Of a stretch of DNA of 64,000 bases, positions 32,336-42,516 are shown in pieces (the first letter of the stretch is position 1; each line of letters begins with the position of its first letter). A program made the position numbers and the translations under genes. The notes under the pieces were generated by a model, which ran no database searches, was not told where the DNA came from, and saw only the letters and a program-made list of their open reading frames with translations. This DNA is from Rikenellaceae bacterium (GTDB taxonomy: Bacteria > Bacteroidota > Bacteroidia > Bacteroidales > UBA932): assembly GCA_003542575.1 (NCBI GenBank), contig DPKJ01000011.1, positions 18,063-82,062 on the forward strand. Reading direction: 5' to 3'.

Positions 32336-33460
32336 ATGAAAATTCAAATGGTTAACCTAAAAGATCAGTATTTAGAAATAAAATCAGAAATAGATTCAGC
32401 GATCCACAATGTGCTTGACAAGACTGATTTTATTTGTGGGGACAAAGTATTTGAATTTGCTAATAATCTATCACACTACATTGGTTCTAAGCACTGTGTG
32501 ACCTGTGCTAATGGCACTGACGCACTTCAGATTGCGCTAATGGCAATAGATACAAATCCAGGAGATGAAATAATAGTGCCTTCATTCACATACATTGCAA
32601 CAGCAGAGGTTATTGCATTATTACGACTTGTACCGGTTCTTGTTGACGTAAATTATAATACATTCACTATAAATGCGGACTTAATCGAAAGAAATATTAC
32701 TGAAAAGACAAAGGCAATAATTCCAGTACATCTGTATGGACAAAGTGCAGAAATGGAGAAAATACTCAAACTTGCAGAAAAGTACAACCTTTATGTTATT
32801 GAAGATAATGCTCAGGCAATAGGTGCTTGTTATAAATTTTCAAATGGATTAAAGAAGAACACCGGCTCATTAGGACATATCGGTTGTACTTCGTTTTACC
32901 CCTCAAAGAATTTAGGTTGCTATGGTGACGGTGGGGCGATGTTTACCGATGACGATAAGATATATGAAAAATTAAAAATGATTTCAAATCATGGTCAGAT
33001 AAAGAAATATTATCATTCAATAGTTGGTTGTAATTCACGTCTAGATACTTTGCAGGCGGCAATTTTAGATGTAAAACTCAAATATTTAGACGACTATAAT
33101 TTAAAAAGAATTGAAGCTGCACATTTTTACACTCAAAATTTAAAAACAATTGAAGAAATCATTGTCCCCGAAGAGATGGATTACAGCACACATGTATACC
33201 ATCAATATACTATTAAAGTATTGAATAATAAAAGGGATGAATTACAGAGATATCTTGAAGGATTAAATATTCCATCAATGATTTATTATCCAGTTTCACT
33301 TGAGAATCAGAAGGCTTTTATGGGCATTGCTTTAAAAAGAAACAATCTTGATGTATCAAAACAATTGGCTAATTCGGTGTTATCGATACCAATGCATAGC
33401 GAACTTACAGAAGATCAGCAAAAGCACATAATCCGGGGAATTCAGTCATTTTTTTCATGA
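32336..33460 (+). CDS. WbpE/WlbC-like PLP aminotransferase
   Basis: Sugar aminotransferase of the DegT/DnrJ/EryC1 family. The pattern HCVTCANGTDALQIALMA, FTYIATAEVIALL and the PLP lysine in SFYPSKNLGCYGDGG match WbpE/WlbC, which aminate C3 of UDP-3-keto-GlcNAc uronic acid. Length (374) is normal. With the WbpD-like and WbpA-like genes just downstream it forms a three-gene set for a UDP-2,3-diamino uronic acid. The oxidase WbpB, which makes the 3-keto substrate, is not in the window. Confidence 0.85.
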   Translation: MKIQMVNLKDQYLEIKSEIDSAIHNVLDKTDFICGDKVFEFANNLSHYIGSKHCVTCANGTDALQIALMAIDTNPGDEIIVPSFTYIATAEVIALLRLVPVLVDVNYNTFTINADLIERNITEKTKAIIPVHLYGQSAEMEKILKLAEKYNLYVIEDNAQAIGACYKFSNGLKKNTGSLGHIGCTSFYPSKNLGCYGDGGAMFTDDDKIYEKLKMISNHGQIKKYYHSIVGCNSRLDTLQAAILDVKLKYLDDYNLKRIEAAHFYTQNLKTIEEIIVPEEMDYSTHVYHQYTIKVLNNKRDELQRYLEGLNIPSMIYYPVSLENQKAFMGIALKRNNLDVSKQLANSVLSIPMHSELTEDQQKHIIRGIQSFFS

Positions 33461-33480
33461 TTTGATTAAAATATAATCCC

Positions 33481-34065
33481 ATGGCAAAGTCACAATTCTA
33501 CGCTCATGAATCGTCAATAATTGAAGAAGGCTCAGTTATCGGCTCAGGAACCAAAATTTGGCACTTTACACATATTATGAAAGGAAGCATAATTGGGAAA
33601 AACTGCAACATAGGTCAAAATGTTGTTGTTTCTCCAAATGTTGTAATTGGGAATAATGTAAAAATCCAAAATAATGTTTCCCTATATACAGGTGTTATCT
33701 GCGAAGATGATGTCTTCTTGGGTCCATCAATGGTTTTTACTAATGTAGTTAATCCAAGATCAACTGTTAATAGAAAAGATGAGTATAAAAATACAATTGT
33801 TAAGAAAGGTGCAACCATCGGAGCAAATGCAACAATAATATGCGGTAACACAATAGGCGAATATGCATTTGTAGGGGCTGGATCTGTTGTGACAAAGAAT
33901 GTATTACCATATTCACTTGTTGTAGGCAATCCAGCACAGAAAATTGGGTGGATGAGTGAATTTGGTCAACGATTACATTTTGATCAAGATGGATATGCAA
34001 TTTGTGAAGAAAGCAAGGCGAGATATAAACTAATAAATGGAACCGTTATAAAAGAACATTTTTGA
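33481..34065 (+). CDS. WbpD/WlbB-like UDP-sugar N-acetyltransferase
   Basis: A left-handed beta-helix acetyltransferase of 194 residues. The hallmarks GTKIWHFTHI, VKIQNNVSLYTGV, GPSMVFTNVVNPRS, GATIGANATIICG and the end GNPAQKIGWMSEFG are those of WbpD/WlbB, which acetylate the 3-amino group of UDP-GlcNAc(3N)A with acetyl-CoA. It sits between the matching aminotransferase and dehydrogenase. Confidence 0.88.
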   Translation: MAKSQFYAHESSIIEEGSVIGSGTKIWHFTHIMKGSIIGKNCNIGQNVVVSPNVVIGNNVKIQNNVSLYTGVICEDDVFLGPSMVFTNVVNPRSTVNRKDEYKNTIVKKGATIGANATIICGNTIGEYAFVGAGSVVTKNVLPYSLVVGNPAQKIGWMSEFGQRLHFDQDGYAICEESKARYKLINGTVIKEHF

Positions 34066-34074
34066 AAAAAAATT

Positions 34075-35385
34075 ATGAGTGAATTATATCATGAAATCTT
34101 AACCAGAATCAGAAATAACCAATTTCTGGTAGGGGTTGTTGGGTTAGGTTATGTCGGGTTACCTCTAGCTGTCAGTTTCTCTAATAAAAAGGTATCCACT
34201 ATCGGATTCGATAAATCCATTGAAAAGTGCACAAAGGTTAATAGTAAAATTAATTACATCGGTGATGTAAATGACGAAGAGCTCATTAAGGCTGTAAATG
34301 GAAGATATCTTGAAGCTACAACAGATTTTTGCAGACTTAAAGATTGCGACGCCATAATCATCTGTGTACCTACTCCTTTAGATAAATTCAGAAAACCCAA
34401 TATGGAGTTTATTGAGGCAGCTTGCATTGAGATAGGACAAAATATGAAGGTGGGCACATTTATAAGCCTGGAAAGCACTACATATCCTACTACCACCGAA
34501 GAGTTTATGCTCCCAATTATTGAAAAAGAATCTGGATTAATTGAAGGCAGAGATTTTTGGCTGGCATTCTCTCCTGAAAGAGTTGATCCTGGCAATAAGC
34601 AATATGGAACAAGAAATACTCCCAAGGTAATTGGAGCGATTTCAAAGGAAGGGTTGGAGATTGGTAAATCTATTTACGAATATGCTGTTGATACAATACA
34701 TACTGTGAGTTCTCCAAAAGTCGCTGAAATGGTAAAAATTCTCGAGAATACATATAGATTAATAAATATTAGCTTAATAAACGAGTTAGCTCTTTTATGT
34801 GGAAAAATGGAAATCAATATTTGGGAAGTTATTGACGCAGCAAAAACAAAACCATATGGATTTCAAGCATTTTATCCAGGACCTGGAATTGGGGGTCATT
34901 GTATCCCATTGGATCCATTTTACTTAGAGCATATCGCAAAAAAATTTAATTTTGATCTTTCAATGATTAATACTGCTGGTCATATTGATATGATGATGCC
35001 TCATCGAATGTCAATAAAAATTTCTACAGCATTAAATAAGCATAAAAAATCTATTAACGGTAGCAAGATTCTCTTTCTCGGAGTGGCATATAAACCAAAT
35101 ATCGACGATGAAAGAGAATCTCCAGCCCTAAAGATAATTGAAGAAGTTGCTAATAAAGGTGGTATTGTTAATTACCACGACCCATTCATTTCAAAAATTA
35201 AAACTAATAGTTATAGTTTCAAATCCGTAGAGTTGTCTCGTGAAATTCTCAATAGTTCAGATTGCGTAGTTATAACGACGAATCATGATGCTTTCAATAT
35301 TGACTTTATTGTTGATAATTCAATGTTAATTGTGGACTTAAGAAACACTGTTAAAGGGGTATACGACAAGGTGTATAAACTTTAA
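34075..35385 (+). CDS. wbpA: WbpA-like UDP-N-acetylglucosamine 6-dehydrogenase
   Basis: NAD-dependent oxidation of UDP-GlcNAc to UDP-GlcNAc uronic acid. GVVGLGYVGLPLAVSF binds NAD; FSPERVDPGNKQYGTRNTPKVIG is typical of the WbpA branch; the catalytic cysteine is in GIGGHCIPLDPFYLEH. 436 residues, no repeat insert, in contrast to the dehydrogenase at 14036. It completes the WbpE-WbpD-WbpA group. Confidence 0.88.
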   Translation: MSELYHEILTRIRNNQFLVGVVGLGYVGLPLAVSFSNKKVSTIGFDKSIEKCTKVNSKINYIGDVNDEELIKAVNGRYLEATTDFCRLKDCDAIIICVPTPLDKFRKPNMEFIEAACIEIGQNMKVGTFISLESTTYPTTTEEFMLPIIEKESGLIEGRDFWLAFSPERVDPGNKQYGTRNTPKVIGAISKEGLEIGKSIYEYAVDTIHTVSSPKVAEMVKILENTYRLINISLINELALLCGKMEINIWEVIDAAKTKPYGFQAFYPGPGIGGHCIPLDPFYLEHIAKKFNFDLSMINTAGHIDMMMPHRMSIKISTALNKHKKSINGSKILFLGVAYKPNIDDERESPALKIIEEVANKGGIVNYHDPFISKIKTNSYSFKSVELSREILNSSDCVVITTNHDAFNIDFIVDNSMLIVDLRNTVKGVYDKVYKL

Positions 35386-35435
35386 TTTAAATATATTTAG
35401 TTTTTTTTAAGTAAATAGCCCTTTATTTAGAAACT

Positions 35436-36725
35436 GTGAGCAAAATAATATCTTATTTTACTAAAAGTGAATTTGTTAAAAACGCATTAACTCTTACTTT
35501 TGGATCAGTTATAGCTCAGATTCTTCCTCTAATATTTTATCCCATTTTAGGAAGAATTTTTTTACCCGCTGAATTCGGATTGCTCGCAACACTTTCTGCC
35601 ATAACAGCGATCATTGCCATTATTTCAAGCGGTATGTATGAAAGTAGTATTTTAATATCTAAATCAAAACAGGAAGCTGCAAATATTGTCGGACTTATAT
35701 TATTAAGGAGCTTAAAAATATTATTGGTATTTTTTATTCTTTTGCAACTTTCGGGTTATCAAATTGGTAAGTGGCTAAACGAACCAGATCTTCATAAATG
35801 GATATTCGTGTGTCCTATCGGCGCATTCTCAATTGTTGTTTTTAATTGTTTTAACGAATGGTGTGTAACTAATAAGTACTTTGTACGATTATCCTGGAAT
35901 AAAATTATTAATACCTCCTCAATCACAATTGGAAAAGTTGCGTTTGGCATTATTAAAATCTTTGGTAACGGATTAATAATTGGAGATTTATTTGGTAAAG
36001 TCATTACAGCTGGTTCTTGTGTATTCAGAGCACTTAAGTATGATAAAAAGGATTTTTTAAATATTTCGTATTCGCAATTCAAGCCTTTAACTAAGAAATA
36101 CATTGAATTTCCCAAGTACTCAATGCCGGATCAGCTTCTGAGCAACATTGGTGGATCTATTCCTGTTTTTTTGATTGCGGCCTTTTTCAGCAGTACCGAA
36201 GTTGGATATTTCTCAATTGCAGCAACCGTTTTGACAGTTCCCATAAGTGTTATCAGTGCTGCTATAAGAGATGTTTTCAGGCAAAGGGCAAATGAAGAAT
36301 GTAAAAACAATGGGAATTGTAAAAATATTTATAAAAGACTTTTGATAATCCTATCTACTGCAGGAATAGTAGCTTCCATCGCAGGCTTTTTCATACTGCC
36401 CGATTTGTTTTCAATTATATTAGGCACCCAGTGGAGAATATCGGGAATCTATTCTCAGATATTGTTACCAATGTTTTTATTGAGTTTTGTAAGCATGTCC
36501 CTTAGTGGTGTATTAATAATAACAAAAAAATTAAGAATCTCAATGTATTGGCAAATGTATTATGTGTGCTCAACACTTTTATCGTGTCTTGTTGGCATTT
36601 TTGTTTTTAAAGATATAAAAATGACACTGCTTTGCTTTTGCATTGGTAGGTGCAGTGCATATGCTTTATACATCTATTTATCATACAGATACTCAAAAAT
36701 TGGAATTTCCATACAGCAAACATGA
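35436..36725 (+). CDS. Wzx-type polysaccharide flippase
   Basis: A 429-residue integral membrane protein of the polysaccharide-transporter (PST/MATE-like) family, with about 12 hydrophobic segments. The N-terminus NALTLTFGSVIAQILPLIFYPILGRIF and later YSMPDQLLSNIGGSIPVFLIAAFFSSTEVGYFSIA are typical. It flips undecaprenyl-linked repeat units across the inner membrane. It starts with GTG at 35436 and overlaps the next gene as ATGA. Confidence 0.88.
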   Translation: MSKIISYFTKSEFVKNALTLTFGSVIAQILPLIFYPILGRIFLPAEFGLLATLSAITAIIAIISSGMYESSILISKSKQEAANIVGLILLRSLKILLVFFILLQLSGYQIGKWLNEPDLHKWIFVCPIGAFSIVVFNCFNEWCVTNKYFVRLSWNKIINTSSITIGKVAFGIIKIFGNGLIIGDLFGKVITAGSCVFRALKYDKKDFLNISYSQFKPLTKKYIEFPKYSMPDQLLSNIGGSIPVFLIAAFFSSTEVGYFSIAATVLTVPISVISAAIRDVFRQRANEECKNNGNCKNIYKRLLIILSTAGIVASIAGFFILPDLFSIILGTQWRISGIYSQILLPMFLLSFVSMSLSGVLIITKKLRISMYWQMYYVCSTLLSCLVGIFVFKDIKMTLLCFCIGRCSAYALYIYLSYRYSKIGISIQQT

Positions 36726-38029
36726 GTATTACAGATCGATTTAAAATAAATAATCGGGTATTATTCTGCTTTCTAGGAATAATAATATATAAAATTATTT
36801 TAGATTTCGCCTATAGTAATATTGTTTCTCTATTATATGGATACCAGTCCTTTAATAACGAGATTGCCCCTGGGTCCTATTTGATCTCATGGTTGTTTTT
36901 AGTGTTATTGAGTCCGTTGATCATAAAAACATTCAATAATAGCAATCTTTCTTCAAGTATTTTAACAATACTTATTATAATATCTTTAATTCCTACAACA
37001 ACACTTATTGCTTATAATCGCAATTATGAAATTGAGTTTGTAGTATTAAGTTTTATTTACTGGTTGCTTATATTATTATTAAACATAATTCTCCCATCTG
37101 TTGTAATAACTCGAAGATCATTAAGCGAAAATGGCTTCATATTTAAATTAATAACACTTATACTTTGTGCTGGTGTTTTGTACGTTTCTTGGAAATATAC
37201 AGGATTTAGATTTCATTTCGGATTAATGGATGTCTATAGTATTCGTTCAGAGGCCAGAGAATTTAATGTTCCTACAATTTTGGGTTATATCAGTGCGTCA
37301 GCTGATAACATATTACCTATAATAGTAGTTTATCTTCTGTATAAGAGAAAATATCTGATTTCTTTATTTATAGGAATATTAGTTTTATTAAATTTTGGAA
37401 TTGCCGGTAGCAAACATGTCTTATTCTTGCTTTTATTCGCAATTATCGGATTCTATTTTGTAAGAAAATTAAAATTTTCATATATCTATGTATGGATTAT
37501 GTCAATTATTGTTTATCTGACAATTATTGAGTATAAATTATTTGACACATATTTTCTTACTGCATTCATTACTTATAGAATCGTATTCATTCCTGCAAAA
37601 TTAAATTATGTATATTATGATTACTTTTCCATAAGAGAATTTGATTATTTCAGACAATCTGCATTAAAGTGGTTTGGAATAGAATCTCCATATTCTGATA
37701 ATATTGGGTTCTTGATTGGATATCATGATATTGGTGATTTCTCAGCACGGGCAAATAATGGTCTCTTCTCTGATGCATATTTCAATTTTGGGACCTTAGG
37801 TATAATTATATTTCCTTTCATATTAGTTTTAATTCTTAAGTTTTTTGAAGGTGCTTCCAAGAAGTTAGATGAAAGGATTTTATTTATAGTTTCTATCTCA
37901 ATTTCTCTTTCCTTGATAAGTGTTCCATTTACCACAGCATTGCTATCGACTGGTTTATTATTAATGTTAGTGCTTCTATATTCAATTCCAAGAAATAACA
38001 ATACTGGAAAACTTAAATTCAGCAATTAA
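36722..38029 (+). CDS. Wzy-like O-antigen/capsule polymerase
   Basis: A 435-residue protein with about ten or more membrane segments and a long loop containing R/H-rich segments (FHFGLMDVYSIRSEAREF; YSDNIGFLIGYHDIGDFSARANNGLFSDAYFNFG). Wzy proteins are poorly conserved; the call rests on topology and place next to Wzx. I start at the ATG at 36722, which overlaps the wzx stop as ATGA. The frame extends 24 codons upstream inside wzx. Confidence 0.75.
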   Translation: MSITDRFKINNRVLFCFLGIIIYKIILDFAYSNIVSLLYGYQSFNNEIAPGSYLISWLFLVLLSPLIIKTFNNSNLSSSILTILIIISLIPTTTLIAYNRNYEIEFVVLSFIYWLLILLLNIILPSVVITRRSLSENGFIFKLITLILCAGVLYVSWKYTGFRFHFGLMDVYSIRSEAREFNVPTILGYISASADNILPIIVVYLLYKRKYLISLFIGILVLLNFGIAGSKHVLFLLLFAIIGFYFVRKLKFSYIYVWIMSIIVYLTIIEYKLFDTYFLTAFITYRIVFIPAKLNYVYYDYFSIREFDYFRQSALKWFGIESPYSDNIGFLIGYHDIGDFSARANNGLFSDAYFNFGTLGIIIFPFILVLILKFFEGASKKLDERILFIVSISISLSLISVPFTTALLSTGLLLMLVLLYSIPRNNNTGKLKFSN

Positions 38030-38105
38030 GGTTCTAATTATAACAATTAATCAATTAAATCTCAAAATTGCAGGGGGTAAATAACTATCAGCAAGTAAGT
38101 TCAAT

Positions 38106-39236
38106 ATGGTTAAAATTTGTCACATTATAAGCGGTTTTTTTAGAAACGATACTCGTATTTTTGATAAACAATGTAAGTCTCTTCTTAAGGAAGGATATGA
38201 TGTATGTATATTAACAAATGATGGAATCCATGACGAAATTAAGGATGGTATCAAGATATACTCAAGTGATAAATTTTATCAAAAGCGACTTAGTACAATT
38301 CTAAAAGCAAAATCAATTTTTATTGAAAAAGCAATCGAGATTAATGCCGATATTTATCAACTTCATGGGCCAGAGCTAATTCCACTTGGACTAAGATTAA
38401 AAAAACTTGGCAAAATTATTTTTTATGATGCACATGAAGATTTACCTAGACAAATTCTTGAAAAGGGTTGGATACCTGTTCTATTCCGAAAACCACTATC
38501 TATAGCAAGTGAATTATATCTTAAGTACTCATTAAGAAAATTTGACGAAATCTTTTCTGTAACACCGCATATTGTTGACAAATTAAAGAAATTAACAGAC
38601 TCGGTTACTATGGTTACCAACTATCCTATTATTGATCACAATGATACCCTTAGCTTTAATGAGTACATTCTAAGAGAAAATATTATTTGTTATTCAGGAA
38701 CTGTTTACCTGGGTAGTAATCAAGAATATATAATAAACGCTATAGCAAATATTGATAATATTGATAATATTAATTATCACATTGCAGGTTATATTGACGA
38801 AGAATACTATAAAACATTATCAACGGTCTGTTCTTTACAAAAAGTTACATTTTTGGGGAGAATCGCAAAAACTCAAATGAGAGAGTTCTACCAAAAAGCT
38901 GTGGTAGGTTTAGCTATTCATGATTATGCTCATAACTTAGGTCACAAAGTAGGTTCACTTGGATCCACTAAGTTTTTTGAATATATGAAAGTTGGGTTGC
39001 CAATAATTTGTTCTGATTTCGATTTATGGAGCGAAATCATTAAAAAATACAATTGTGGAATATGTGTTCAACCTAATAACATCGAGCAAATTGAATCTGC
39101 AATACGCTTTATATTGGAAGACAAAGAAAAAGCATATGAGATGGGACAAAATGGGAAAAATGCAATCTTAACTGAGTTTAATTGGAGCGCTCAGGAAAGA
39201 ATATACCTTAAAGTGTTTAGTAAATATTGCTTTTAA
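38106..39236 (+). CDS. GT4-like glycosyltransferase
   Basis: 376 residues. The GT-B pattern includes the N-terminal FFRNDTRIFDKQCKSLLKEGYDVCILT, the donor-site end GSTKFFEYMKVGLPIICSDFDLWSEII, and YNCGICVQPNNIEQIESAIRFIL. It transfers one sugar of the repeat unit on the cytoplasmic face; donor and linkage unknown. No membrane segment. Confidence 0.82.
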   Translation: MVKICHIISGFFRNDTRIFDKQCKSLLKEGYDVCILTNDGIHDEIKDGIKIYSSDKFYQKRLSTILKAKSIFIEKAIEINADIYQLHGPELIPLGLRLKKLGKIIFYDAHEDLPRQILEKGWIPVLFRKPLSIASELYLKYSLRKFDEIFSVTPHIVDKLKKLTDSVTMVTNYPIIDHNDTLSFNEYILRENIICYSGTVYLGSNQEYIINAIANIDNIDNINYHIAGYIDEEYYKTLSTVCSLQKVTFLGRIAKTQMREFYQKAVVGLAIHDYAHNLGHKVGSLGSTKFFEYMKVGLPIICSDFDLWSEIIKKYNCGICVQPNNIEQIESAIRFILEDKEKAYEMGQNGKNAILTEFNWSAQERIYLKVFSKYCF

Positions 39237-39296
39237 TTCTTATCACAAAATCAGATCATAGAAAACTATATTTCATTACTGAATAACACCAGAAAC

Positions 39297-39932
39297 ATGG
39301 ATAATTTTCAAAATATTTTAATTCTTGCACCTCATACTGATGATGGAGAATTTGGGTGTGGAGCAAGTATTGCTAAGTTCATTTCTCAGAATAACAATGT
39401 ATATTACGCTGCTTTTTCGCTGGCTGAAGAATCGGTACCCATTGGATTTCCCAAGAATATACTTGAAGTTGAAGTCAAAGCTGCTACTAAAGTATTAGGT
39501 ATTAAACCTGATCACTTGATCTTGTACAAGTACCCTGTAAGAAGATTTGCACAGTTTAGACAAGAAATTTTGGAAGATCTGGTAAAACTTAATAAAGAGA
39601 TTATCCCTGACCTTGTCTTCATGCCGTCATTAAATGACCTCCATCAAGACCACTCGACTGTTGCAAATGAAGGGTTGAGAGCATTCAAAAAAACTTCAAT
39701 ACTATGCTATGAGCTGCCATGGAACAATATTTCATTTTCTACGAATTGCTTCATTAATTTCGGGGAAAAGGAACTCGAAACAAAACTAAGAGCTTTAAAT
39801 TGTTACGATTCACAAAAAATGAGGAGTTATGCATCAGAAGAGTTTATTAGAAGTTTAGCAGTAACCCGAGGAACTCAAATAGGATACAAGTATGCAGAGG
39901 TATTTGAGGTTATCCGATGGCTTATAAAATAA
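39297..39932 (+). CDS. PIG-L-family (LmbE-like) deacetylase
   Basis: 211 residues, zinc-dependent N-deacetylase fold. The first motif is LAPHTDDGEFGCGASIAKF (canonical PHxDD) and the second metal motif LNDLHQDHSTVANEG (HxxH). Members remove N-acetyl from GlcNAc-containing substrates. In this locus it could deacetylate a nucleotide or lipid-linked HexNAc, freeing an amine for another acyl group. It lies immediately upstream of an acyltransferase. Confidence 0.82.
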   Translation: MDNFQNILILAPHTDDGEFGCGASIAKFISQNNNVYYAAFSLAEESVPIGFPKNILEVEVKAATKVLGIKPDHLILYKYPVRRFAQFRQEILEDLVKLNKEIIPDLVFMPSLNDLHQDHSTVANEGLRAFKKTSILCYELPWNNISFSTNCFINFGEKELETKLRALNCYDSQKMRSYASEEFIRSLAVTRGTQIGYKYAEVFEVIRWLIK

Positions 39933-39968
39933 TTACTATTTAATAATAGGTATTAGTTATATAATCAT

Positions 39969-40799
39969 ATGAAATACGTAAATATCGAAAAAAACATTAG
40001 CATCATTGCTAATGAAATAGAAATCAGTGAAAATGTTTCGTTTGGCAATAATATTAATGTCAAACTTAAGGGGAAATTTTCGATTGGTAGCTATAGTCAC
40101 TTGGGTAATAATACAGAAATATTCGGCAATAATGTTTCTTTTGGAGAGCATTTGTTTAATAGTTCAGGTCTACGAATTGGAGGGGGAGGCAGACAGCATC
40201 CAAATGCAAATTTTTCTATTGGAGATAGATGTACTATTCATAATAACTTTATAAATGTTTGTGAACCAGTTATTATTGGAAACGATGTTGGGTTATCTCC
40301 AGAAACATCAATTTTAACACATGGTTATTGGCAGTCCATACTTGAAGGATACCCAGCTTCGTTTGCAGGGGTTAAGATTGGAAGCGGTGTAATTTTGGGA
40401 TACAGGAGTCTTGTAATGATGGGAGTTGAAATTGTAGATAACTGTGTAATTGGAGCACAATCATGTGTTAGCAAAAGCATTCATTCAAAAGGGGTTTATG
40501 CTGGAAGTCCTGCAAGATTTATTAAAGATATTGTAACGCCATCTATTGAAGAAAAGATTAGTAAAACTAAAGCAATAATTAACGAATATAGAAACATTGC
40601 TGAATATCATGACTTATCTCCAAGGATAGTAATTGATTACCCTTGGGTAATTGTTAATGATTTTAAAGTAAACTTTGAAACATTTGAATTTGATGGTACT
40701 GAGTCTGTAGAAACTGATGATTTTAGAGACTATATTAGAAAATGGGGAATTCGCATTTATACTAAAAGGCCTTTTCTCAGCCATTTTAGTTATGACTAA
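39969..40799 (+). CDS. Left-handed beta-helix acyltransferase
   Basis: 276 residues. Hexapeptide repeats run from about residue 15 to 185 (SVVF-type: VSFGNNINVKLKGKFSIGSY; IGNDVGLSPETSILTHGYWQS; ILGYRSLVMMGVEIVDNCVIGAQSCVSKSI; GVYAGSPARFIKDIV), followed by a C-terminal region of about 85 residues that is not beta-helical. An O- or N-acetyltransferase for a sugar is likely. It follows the PIG-L deacetylase. Confidence 0.8.
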   Translation: MKYVNIEKNISIIANEIEISENVSFGNNINVKLKGKFSIGSYSHLGNNTEIFGNNVSFGEHLFNSSGLRIGGGGRQHPNANFSIGDRCTIHNNFINVCEPVIIGNDVGLSPETSILTHGYWQSILEGYPASFAGVKIGSGVILGYRSLVMMGVEIVDNCVIGAQSCVSKSIHSKGVYAGSPARFIKDIVTPSIEEKISKTKAIINEYRNIAEYHDLSPRIVIDYPWVIVNDFKVNFETFEFDGTESVETDDFRDYIRKWGIRIYTKRPFLSHFSYD

Positions 40800-40826
40800 A
40801 ATTTAAATAATTCATACTCCAATAAA

Positions 40827-41813
40827 ATGAAACAGCTTATACGTAATGTTAAGATACTTGGGACTGGGTCATATGTCCCTGAAAATATTTATTCAAATGA
40901 ATATTTGGAAACTCTTGTTCCTACAAGCGCAGAATGGATTTATGAAAACTTAGGAATTAGAGAACGGCGAATTGCTGACAAAAATCAAGCAACAAGTGAC
41001 CTTGCAACTATAGCCGGCATAAGAGCAATTGAAAACGCAAATCTTAGAAGTGAAGATATTGATCTAATTATCGTTGCAACTGCAACTCCTGATAGAAAAG
41101 CTCCATCAACTGCTGCTTTTGTTCAGCATAAATTAAATGCTATTAATGCAGCAGCCTTTGACATAGCGGCTGTTTGTAGTGGATTTCTTTTTGGGATGTC
41201 TGTTGCTTCTCAATATATTGCATCAGGCACCTATAATAATGTCTTAGTTATTGGAGCGGATACTTTTTCAAAAATTACAGACTGGACAAAACGTGAGGCC
41301 GTATTTTTTGGGGATGGCGCAGGTGCTGCTGTAGTCTCTTCATCCAATATTAACGAAGGTTTCCTTGCATATCGACTCTACACAGACACTAATGACATGC
41401 TTGGATTTACAATTCCGGGAGGAGGTTCTGAAATTCCATTGAATGCGGATAACCTTGATACTCAATTTTTCCAAATGAATGGCAAATTAGTTTATAGCTC
41501 AGCAACTAAAGCTCTGCCAAGAGCCATTAATCAAGTACTTGAAGATACAGGTTTAACAATAGACGACGTTGATTTGATGATTCCGCATCAACCAAGCGTT
41601 AGGATATTAAAAGCAACTGCTGATATCATTAAATTACCATTCGAAAAAGTAATGCAAAATATGGCTAACTACGCAAACACATCAGGAGCTACAATTCCTA
41701 TTCTACTGGATGAATGCAATCGAAAAGGGCTGTTAAAAAAAGGGAATATCATCTTGTTTGCTGCAGTAGGAAGCGGATGGACATATGGCGCATCAATAAT
41801 AAAATGGGGATAA
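40827..41813 (+). CDS. KASIII (FabH-like) ketoacyl-ACP synthase, copy 1
   Basis: 328 residues with an intact Cys-His-Asn triad: C in AAVCSGFLFGM, H in MIPHQPSVRIL, N in YANTSGATIPILL. Typical start VKILGTGSYVPENIYSNEYLE and EWIYENLGIRERRIAD. FabH condenses an acyl-CoA with malonyl-ACP. Being inside a polysaccharide operon, one base before an SDR ketoreductase, it probably makes a dedicated short acyl chain rather than membrane lipid. A second KASIII lies at 57994. Confidence 0.88.
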   Translation: MKQLIRNVKILGTGSYVPENIYSNEYLETLVPTSAEWIYENLGIRERRIADKNQATSDLATIAGIRAIENANLRSEDIDLIIVATATPDRKAPSTAAFVQHKLNAINAAAFDIAAVCSGFLFGMSVASQYIASGTYNNVLVIGADTFSKITDWTKREAVFFGDGAGAAVVSSSNINEGFLAYRLYTDTNDMLGFTIPGGGSEIPLNADNLDTQFFQMNGKLVYSSATKALPRAINQVLEDTGLTIDDVDLMIPHQPSVRILKATADIIKLPFEKVMQNMANYANTSGATIPILLDECNRKGLLKKGNIILFAAVGSGWTYGASIIKWG

Positions 41814-41814
41814 T

Positions 41815-42501
41815 ATGGCAATTATAATAACAGGTGCTTCAAAGGGTATTGGTAAATATCTCTTTGAAGAGTATTCAAAAAAAGGGTATGAAGTCTATGG
41901 AACGTATAATTCTACAAAAAATATTATTGAAAATAAAAATATTACTCAGGTTGATATTTCTGACTATAAATCAGTTACAGAATGGATAGTCAAATTAAAT
42001 GATTCACTTAAAGATTTAATACTTATTAATTGTGCTGGAATCACTTATAATGCATTTACTCATAAATCGGACATTGAACAATGGCATAAAGTAATAGACA
42101 TTAATCTTAAGGGTACCTTTAATGTAATTAGGCAGATTCTTCCCATAATGAGAAACCAGAATTATGGGAGAATTATCACCTTTACTTCAGTTGTTGTAAA
42201 ATATCCCACTTTGGGAATAAGCGCTTATACTGCCTCAAAATCCGGGTTAATTGGATTGACAAAAACTATAGCTATTGAAAATGCTTCAAAAGGCATTACA
42301 GCTAATACAATAAATCTAGGTTATTCAAATATCGGAATGGGATTGAATAATGTACCAAAAGAGAATCAGGAACAATTAAAGTTGAAAATCCCTAATGGTA
42401 GATTTTGTAATCCGGAAGAAATACTTAATACCATAGACTATATTATAAATACTGAGTATTTTAATGGATCTACAATTGATATTAATGGAGGACTTATATA
42501 A
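41815..42501 (+). CDS. SDR oxidoreductase (FabG-like), partner of KASIII copy 1
   Basis: 228 residues, classical SDR: NAD(P) motif TGASKGIGKY, NCAGIT, catalytic serine in TFTSVVV and YTASK. End DINGGL is FabG-like. It starts one base after the KASIII stop. A 3-oxoacyl-ACP reductase role (giving a 3-hydroxyacyl group) is inferred from this pairing; a sugar substrate cannot be excluded. Confidence 0.8.
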   Translation: MAIIITGASKGIGKYLFEEYSKKGYEVYGTYNSTKNIIENKNITQVDISDYKSVTEWIVKLNDSLKDLILINCAGITYNAFTHKSDIEQWHKVIDINLKGTFNVIRQILPIMRNQNYGRIITFTSVVVKYPTLGISAYTASKSGLIGLTKTIAIENASKGITANTINLGYSNIGMGLNNVPKENQEQLKLKIPNGRFCNPEEILNTIDYIINTEYFNGSTIDINGGLI

Positions 42502-42516
42502 ATATAACACAGTAAC

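Noticed and set aside
40827..41813. KASIII copy 1 as the housekeeping fabH
   Set aside because: It sits within a sugar operon next to an acyltransferase and shares the AT-rich composition of the locus; housekeeping fabH usually sits with plsX/rpmF or other fab genes.
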